NCBI GenBank assembly: GCA_015680685.1
Contig: MNCI01028772.1
Span: forward strand, 37,170 to 101,169
Length of the DNA stretch: 64,000 bases
Direction of reading: 5' to 3'
From: Gnetum montanum
Lineage: Eukaryota; Streptophyta; Gnetopsida; Gnetales; Gnetaceae
Notes under the pieces: generated by a model
The model's database searches: none
Told to the model about the DNA's origin: nothing
What the model saw: the letters and a program-made list of their open reading frames with translations, nothing else
Translations under genes and position numbers: made by a program
Shown: piece after piece, positions 57,269-64,000 of the stretch
Numbering within the stretch: the stretch's first letter is position 1
How the letters are laid out: every line of letters begins with the position of its first letter

Positions 57269-57935
57269 CTCAGAGGACATAGAAGCTATAGCTTCTGGGA
57301 TGAATCTTCGAAGACCTTCCTATAATCTGTGAAGAATTTATTCTTCACTCATGTTTGCCTAGTTAATGTCTCCAAGATCCACTCCTACCAAGATTTTTCC
57401 CCTCTCTAAATTATCCACTTAGGAGGGGCATAGGAAAAATCAATGGTGGTAGTCTCTCCAGATGTGATGCTGATTTAAGAAGTAAGAGAATCAACAACCA
57501 CTAATGATTCTATGAACCATTTGTAAGTATTCTCTGCACCAATCCCCTGTACAAACATTTCAAACTTACATTGTGTAATGGCTACCTCATGTCTTAACCT
57601 AAGTTAGTTGGCCTTTTGCACTATGTATAATCTTTTATGGGCCTTTTATTTCCTTTCCACTTTAACACCCAAGAACAATAGTCTCATCATTCCTTGGACC
57701 TATGAACCAAGATACCTATCTACATGTCTTTTTTAATATTACTTCTAACTAGAGATATTTTTTCCTGGATGGAACTCTAATAATGGAAGCACTCAATCCC
57801 CTTTGTACTTAAAGAATCCTTGTGTTTAGCACATGCCTCTATAAATTATCTCTAATCTTCAAGGCTTCTAATCTTGGATTTTAGTCCCTTGCTTTCCTTC
57901 TCTAATAGTGCATTCGTTCAAACAAGAACTTATTT
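57269..57935 (-). pseudogene. Upstream exon of the convergent ORF in G, coiled coil
   Basis: Minus strand, coding-like over ~650 bp with one frameshift near 57730. It reads LLEKESKGLKSKIRSLED, then FIEACAKHKDSLSTKGIECF, then MMRLLFLGVKVERK, CKFEMFVQGIGAENTYKWFI, and EGLRRFIPEAIASMSSE before AG-GTTTGT. The N-terminal part has heptad-like spacing. Stops are explained by CAG or CAA. No known domain recognised. Opposite in strand to G's gag-protease. Confidence 0.5.
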
Positions 57936-58210
57936 GCATGTTGGGACTTCCAAAATGTTTTACACAAGTTGTAGCACAATTTGTTTAAGTATCTAAATTC
58001 CAAATAGTCATTGCTTTGGAGTGGCATTGTGTATGACAAAATCAGCATCTCTATAGTACCGAAGGAATGAGTTTTTACTTGTTAGTCATGAAAATCTTTT
58101 AAAATTTTTAGTCAACTTAGAATCAGAGAAGTAATTTAAGATAGACTTTCACCATTATGATTTCTCTGTAAAATGCATAGGGGATCACATATTGTTTAAG
58201 CTCTAAGGAA
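57936..58210. other. Unassigned AT-rich sequence
   Basis: Nothing recognised. Confidence 0.4.
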
Positions 58211-58379
58211 TTGAATTTTTATAGCAGAATCTTGAAGTTTGATGTTACAGACATATGAAAGGTTGTGTATTAAATTTTATAGTAGAATCTTGAAGTTGGA
58301 TGTTACAGACATATGAAAGGTTTTGTATTAAAGTTTTATAGCAGAATATTGAAGTTTGATGTTATGAAAGGTTGTGCAT
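58211..58379. repeat. Three-unit tandem repeat, ~60-bp period
   Basis: Units share TTTTATAGCAGAATCTTGAA and GATGTTACAGACATATGAAA; the third lacks about 10 bp. Confidence 0.88.
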
Positions 58380-58838
58380 CTTTACTAACAGTTTATTAAC
58401 AAAATTTTATTTTCATTAATGTTGTTATACATATGGTCAAGAATATTTCATTAGTGGACTTCATTATTATTATTATTATTGTCACATAGCCCTTTCTAGC
58501 TAAGACTATTCTCGGGTTTCCATACCCATATGGGAGACACCCTAGGCGATAGTCTTCTAAAACAAGTTTTCACAGGTGTTTGCTTGTCCAAAATTATGCA
58601 TCAACACCTATGTGAAATGTTTTCTAGATTAGAGAAAGTTCAGCAAATTTATCAAATTCATACTTTATTGAGGGATTCCACCTTAATTTGGAAATTGTCA
58701 TAAAACAAAAACACAAAAACATAAAAATCATTAAATAAAAAAAGCATAAAACAACCTATATCCTAAAATCATGTAACCTTAAATCGTTTTAACAATGCAA
58801 AAGTAAAAACATTTTATGTTACCAAAATTGGGGGCAAT
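58380..58838. other. Unassigned sequence with possible LTR-like end
   Basis: No gene. It has an ATT trinucleotide run at 58465-58480 and a more GC-rich stretch at 58495-58600 (GGGTTTCCATACCCATATGG, a short inverted repeat), the origin of which I do not recognise. Confidence 0.35.
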
Positions 58839-58984
58839 TTATTGTAACCTCTCAATCATATAATCCATTATTCCTTTCATAAATTCCATTTTTTCTAGGG
58901 CCTCCACCCAAGGCTTAGAATGGAATGTGGATGTAGATGCTTCCTAGGGAGATGCTTCTTAAGGAGTTTCACATCCTTCGATGG
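58839..58984 (-). pseudogene. Terminal exon of an unidentified minus-strand ORF
   Basis: After TTATTGTAG the minus strand reads STFHSKPWVEALEKMEFMKG, then IMDYMIERLQ and a stop at 58839-58841. Two in-frame stops before this part are CAA- and CAG-like. The preceding intron-like sequence is cut by element E at 59121. I do not recognise the protein. Confidence 0.4.
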
Positions 58985-59120
58985 CTACAATAAGTCGACA
59001 TCATTTATAACAAGTTAAATCAAAATATTAAAAATAGAAAACATAGTAACATAAAATAAATCCTAAGTTATGCTAAGGAGGTTAGGAGATATGATTATCC
59101 TCCAATGAAAGATCATCTAC

Positions 59121-60006
59121 TGATGAGCAATGGAACAATCCAACACCCAACCATACAAATCACAGGCATTCACGCATGAGCACATTGCAATCCATGGATG
59201 AGGAAATGTAATTATGTTAGCAATTGATTTAAGTTTAAGATTTCTATCTTCCCACGTGGAGCTAGTGAAGTCTATGTGTATGATTTAGCTCATTGTGAGA
59301 TATATGATATCTAATGTTGTTTGGCCATTGTGTTTCCTAGCAAACATGGTGAAATGAAAATAGTTTCTAAGTCTAAGTAAAATAATAAATGAATCTATTC
59401 TATCCTATGATGATGAATGTCTATTCTTGATTATCTATACATGTCTTGGTCTTATGTAATCATTATTTGGATTACCAACTACTTCACTATTGGGCAAACC
59501 AAGTGATAATACTACTGGGTTACCAAACAATTACACTTTACACTCAAAATTAGTTGTATTCATTCCACATACTAACAATAGTAAAAGTACAATGCATGGA
59601 ATAGTAAAACATCAACTAGAAAAGTAGCAATCAGTAGTTTAAGTGAAAATGATAAACATTATTCTAAGTAAAGCAATAAACTAGGAGAATGTTGCAATAG
59701 TATGAAATAGCTCAATCTTTATTGTCGATCATACTTGTGTTTAAGTACAAGATGTTTGAATAAAGACTCCATTCACTAAGTCACACCACATTGCAAGCAT
59801 TCATACTTCTAAGTACTTAAAACTAAATTCATGAAAATAAATTGAAAGAGTTCTGTTACTATGGAATGAAATCTATTGAGAATCTATGTGCCTAAGTGTT
59901 GTATTTATAGGGTACCATACATCTCATAGTATCGCATATACAATAACATAGTAGAGCTATGATATTGGAGCTTCGATATCATAGTCATCTAATAATTGAT
60001 TTATCA
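59121..60006 (-). repeat. 3' LTR of E, 886 bp
   Basis: Starts TGATGAGC and ends TTATCA (from TCATCA) on the plus strand. TATA box (complement of CCCTATAAATAC) at 59901-59912. U3 at 59954-59984 matches the internal promoter block at 63391-63421. The PPT at 60007-60016 reads CATGGGGATA on the minus strand. Confidence 0.88.
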
Positions 60007-60179
60007 TATCCCCATGACTAACTAAAAACTCATCTTTGAGTTTTAAAAAATGAGGATAGAGTTCCTTACAAAATTGGGAGGTAGATTTACTTGACACTAA
60101 ATTCCATAGTGATGTTTTACAAAATTGATATAAGACATGATAAGATAAAAAAAATAAACAAAATAACCTGATGAACCTT

Positions 60180-62823
60180 GATGTAGCCTATGTAGTTCTT
60201 GTGGTCATGGCTCCTCCATCAGTTGCTTCCCCTTATCATCAAGCTTCTAAAATTTGTATCTATTTAGGAGCATCTAAAGTTTCTCCTCCTTTATTCTTAG
60301 GTCATGTACCATCCATGCCTATTGTATAGTTTGTGATGAAGTTGGTACATCCCATGGACATGGCAATCACAAAACATCTATTTGGACTTGAAATATCATG
60401 CTACGAACTATCTCCTCTCTTCTTCAAATCATTTGGCCTTGGCTTGTAACTCATGATAGTTAGATAGTCTTTAGGCTAGGCTCACTACAACATCTTTCTA
60501 TCCTTCGAAGCTAGCCTTAACTGCTTCTAGTTCAAAGTTTGCTACTTGAAGTTTTTGTAGAGCATCTTTTTGATCTGCAAACTCTTTTTTGCATAATGTG
60601 TATGTGGCTACTAATTACTGTTTAAGCTCATTTTAGGACCTACTTGTTGTTAACATGGCCAAGTTAGCATAGTGAAGGTTAGTGAACCCCATGGATTCTT
60701 TCAAATAATCTAATTGTAGGTTTTTATTTTTTATCTTTACTTTTTAGACATGAGCATAACTATCCAAGATGGATTGCTAGGCTAGACTCTATGTTGATAT
60801 AAAATTAATCTAGGCTTTCACCATCTAGATTTCCTTCTCATTGATTTTTTTATACATGCCCACTTGATAGAAGAAGTGTTCCTTAAGTCTTTCATGCTTC
60901 TTTGCTTCATTTTGCCACATGCTGATTTCAATAGCAAATATTTGTCTAATTGTGCATACCTTTTCCATTAAGAGCATTTTTTCCTCTTGCTAATCAACTC
61001 ATATCCTACTTGACTCTCATCAACTGTTCTCTCAACTGATGGATGCTCTTCTCAAGAATGTTCTTTTACTTCTCCAGATTAGTCAACCTGGTATTGTCTA
61101 CAGTGAGTTGTTTATTTTCCTCTTATGCTGTAATGAGTGCATCATCATGTGCATACATTTGTGCTTATGCTATGAAGGAATTCCACACCACTTTCTCCTT
61201 CTCATTCTTCATCCACTCAATTTTCTCTATCAAGTGATTGATTTGTTCTATTTTGAATTACTCTAGATGATCAGGTAAAACATATTGCATTGGATCTTTG
61301 CATTCCACACTCATAGTTGCAAGCTTTTCTTGTAGTCTATGAATTTTAGATTTCTCATGATCTACCCTAGTTTCTTCCATTACCAACTTACCCTTGGTTG
61401 CTATCAACTCTAACTGTACTACAATGACTTCACTTAGGATGTGGAAAAGAGTTATGATTACTTACCTAGTTTACAATAGTCTGACCAGCACATCTTCATG
61501 ATTACTTCCATTACTCCCACTACATCTTGGTGCTGCATAACCACAACTGATTTCAACCACCACTTGGAATACTGTAGTATTCCTAGAAATTTGTTATGAT
61601 CATTGGGCCTCTCAGCCTAACTATAATGTTATTTGTCCACTTACAGGGTCTGTGTAAACCATGGGCTAAATGTCATTATCAATAACTCTATAGAGGCTGG
61701 CCTTGTCATGCGTTCCCCAACTTATAGTCTTTGTGATTTGTTGCAAATGACTCATGGATGGCCTATAATCCTATGGCAGTGGTGGTGGAACTTGCTATTG
61801 TTATTGTTCTTGGTGTTGCTCTTGCTATTGACTATTGGATCCCACTTGCTGTTGCTATATAATAGTTTGTGGTATTCCCAATGTTTGTTTATTCTTCCAC
61901 CCAGTCTTTCTTTGATGATCCTCACTTGAGCATTTTAGCATACAAGGCATTCTGAGCCTTCTTAAGGACATCATTGGTGTATCCTAGGATTTCAACACAT
62001 TTGCACAACTTCTTAATGAGGCAAGGAAATGGAAGTTTTAGCTTTCATACTTTCTTTTCTTAAAACTACCTCTAGATTTCTATGAAGTAGAGTTCTATGA
62101 GGTTTGCATTATACTTTCCCATTAGAATCAAACTTCCTCTGGCTACATTATGTGGATAGCTTGTTCAATCTTTTTGTGTGAAATAGATTATATGTGCCAA
62201 TTTTTAAAATAAATTCTCTCTTCTAAAGTTAGCTCATTATACTCCTTGTCTTGCTAATCATATAACCTTAGTTTTCTAACTTCTGTATCTGATCTGGTGG
62301 AAAGATGTGCTACTATTGCCTCTTCATTGGGCATGTTTATGGCTTCAGCTATCACCTTAATTGAATATAAAATGGAGACTTCCTCAATGTTGACTATTGC
62401 ATCTTCTTCTTTTTTGTGCCAAAATTGATAAGTCTCCCATAAATAACATTTGCCACTATTTGAAAGTATGGGCCATAGTAGTGATGCTTAGAGTTGCATC
62501 CTTTCTACTTCTAAAACAAATTCCACAAACAAACCAAAGTTCATCTTCATGATTACTGTGGTTAGGAGCATCTTTTCTTAGATGATCTAGAGGCATTCTT
62601 TTGATAGCGTGAGGTGCTATCCTTGTGCTTGTGGTTCTTTTGCATCTGCTTATGCTGAATGTTTGGTAGTAGGAGTTTCCTAATGGATGCTAAAGGATTG
62701 AGCCTCCTACTTCACATGTTCTACTTGTGGATCTTGTTCTTTGGTTTAACCTCTCCCTTCACCTCATGGTCTTTTGCTTGTAGGCTATGAGGATCCTCCT
62801 ATTGCTCCTTTCTTTGAGGTCAT
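60180..62823 (-). pseudogene. ORF3 of element E
   Basis: Starts with ATG at 62821-62823 directly after GATTGTAG; N-terminus MTSKKGAIGGSS. A segment near 62290-62480 reads LLWPILSNSGKCYLWETYQF, then VNIEEVSILYSIKVIAEAIN, matching A's SPMWPIIRTSGEWYLGETYF region. The coiled coil lies at about 60500-61480. The C-terminal box is near 60180-60350. All frames are broken. The start, spacing and order agree with A and B. Confidence 0.65.
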
Positions 62824-63372
62824 CTACAATCATCAAGGATTTAGGAATTACTAAAATTTTTTCTTTAGTTTTTAACAGCTCCTTTTCTTTCTCATACCTT
62901 TAATTAGATCAAATTATTAGCTTATTATGATTGTAGAGTTAGAAAATTTTTAAAAGGAAACCTCATAGGTATTAATTTTCTTATAACCCATTATAGTTGT
63001 CTATTTGGTTCTTTTTTATGGCTTATAATGGTTTCTATGGTTCATTAAGAGGATTATTTAAGTGTTTCTAGTGTTAATGTGATTGATTTTTGTTAAAAAT
63101 TTTTAATTTTCCCATCATACTTACCCTTGTAATACCCTCAAGGTGTTAAAAAATTCTAACTCAAATTGTAGCAATATCACACTAAGCACACCCTCATGAC
63201 TAAGTTAAGAATCTAGGGATCAACAAGGTTTAAAAATTGTGAAAATCAGAGCTACGAGGATGGAGTTATGAGTGTTGGAAGTTGGGAGGACAAAGTTGGG
63301 AACTTAGAAGAAGAATAGCAAAACTTCCTTGGCTTCAAAAGTGAAAAATGAAAAAATTTCACTAAGTCCCCA

Positions 63373-63421
63373 TGTATATATAGTTTTTGTGGGCTACAAT
63401 ATTGGAGATCTGATATCAGAG
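63373..63421 (-). promoter_or_regulatory. Putative internal, LTR-like promoter of ORF3 in E
   Basis: TATA box (complement of CTATATATACATGG) at 63373-63383, then, on its upstream side, 63391-63421. That block matches E's own LTR U3 at 59954-59984 at 24 of 31 positions and includes ATATTGGAG and GATATC. It lies about 560 bp upstream of ORF3. Confidence 0.55.
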
Positions 63422-64000
63422 GCAAAATTTTTTAAATTTTTTGTTAAGATTTGATGAACAAAAATGAGTCATTTTGAATGTTTGGACAATATGAAACATG
63501 TTCAGAGGATCTTGGGATATAAATGATGCATATTTTCCAAAACTTTAGCATAGAAAGTTCATTAATAAGAAATCTTAGGCTATGAAAGATTATTAGATGT
63601 TGATAGGATGGATGAAATGATTATGAATTCTTGTTGTATGAACAAAGATATTGAATGATAAGGGAAGTTGATATTGACATTTATTATTATTGGAAGGCTT
63701 AAGACGATGTGAAATCACTTGGAAGGTATAAGATACAACAATTATACAAGTGGGTCCTCCCTAGAGAAAGCTCTAGCCCTTAATTCCCTTATATAATCAC
63801 ACCTAAAAATGTCCTTAGGCACTTAAGGAGTTGAATGTAACACATACCTATTTAGCAAAACACACATGTTAGTATCACCAAGTTGGGAAAATTACACTAT
63901 GTTACACAAATCCACAAGTTATGATTATTCATATAGTGAGATGAAATGGACTTAGAAAGGATTGTAGAAATTGGAACATGAGGTATTTTACCATATGCAT
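63422..64000 (-). other. Spacer of element E
   Basis: Aligns with B's spacer (to about 17870). No gene seen. Confidence 0.6.

Larger units (their letters stand above)
59121..64000 (-). mobile_element. Element E: minus-strand gypsy element, kin of B, cut by window end
   Basis: 3' LTR, decayed PPT, ORF3, internal promoter and part of the spacer. Colinear with B from the LTR to B's 17870. The rest lies beyond 64000. Confidence 0.88.

Noticed and set aside
1-64000. tRNA or rRNA genes, CRISPR arrays, bacterial operons
   Set aside because: No cloverleaf-type sequence, rRNA-like block or regularly spaced direct repeats with unique spacers seen; content is plant retrotransposon DNA.

Overview
This window looks like nuclear DNA of a seed plant with a large, retrotransposon-filled genome; a gymnosperm is my best inference, not something the sequence proves. 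It is AT-rich and CpG-poor, and almost everything recognisable is old LTR-retrotransposon sequence carrying many stops and frameshifts. I found no intact host gene, rRNA, tRNA or CRISPR array. There is one assembly gap (41301-42115) and one ambiguous base (17996).

Layout. Element A (1-12856, +) is a Ty3/gypsy element of the Athila/Tat branch: partial 5' LTR, PBS, gag, protease, RT-RNase H, integrase, a long spacer, a third ORF (ORF3), PPT and 3' LTR. It appears to be inserted in the 3' LTR of element B, a minus-strand relative whose pieces run from 12857 to about 44200. B is split in its protease region by element D, a minus-strand Ty1/copia-type element (22244-39656) with a perfect 5-bp target duplication, GAAGT. 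D's 3' LTR is in turn split by element C, another minus-strand gypsy element (23166-33726). B's gag-protease linker also holds about 2.4 kb of foreign DNA, including a CpG-rich block beside the gap. From about 44.2 to 58.2 kb lie two copies (F, minus; G, plus) of a different gypsy family with gag and protease but no visible RT or integrase, a convergent ORF on the opposite strand, and satellite-like arrays of about 186-188 bp period. Element E (59121 to the window end, minus) is close kin of B and is cut by the window edge.

How the parts relate. A, B, C and E share the ORF3 module. In A, B and E, ORF3 begins directly at a splice-acceptor-like site (GATTGCAG or GATTGTAG) and lies about 440-560 bp downstream of a TATA box. 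In A and E the bases upstream of that TATA box resemble the U3 promoter of the same element's own LTR. D shows a parallel: GACGTC-derived motifs are clustered in both LTRs and again just upstream of its second, non-pol ORF. A second, LTR-like promoter serving a 3' ORF is the most interesting signal here. D (gag plus an unknown ORF) and F/G (gag-protease plus a convergent ORF) both look non-autonomous.

All coding regions are pseudogenes. Most in-frame stops are explained by C-to-T or G-to-A changes (CAG/CAA/CGA to stop, TGG to TGA), as expected of long-methylated, silenced copies. Coordinates of degenerate ORFs are approximate.
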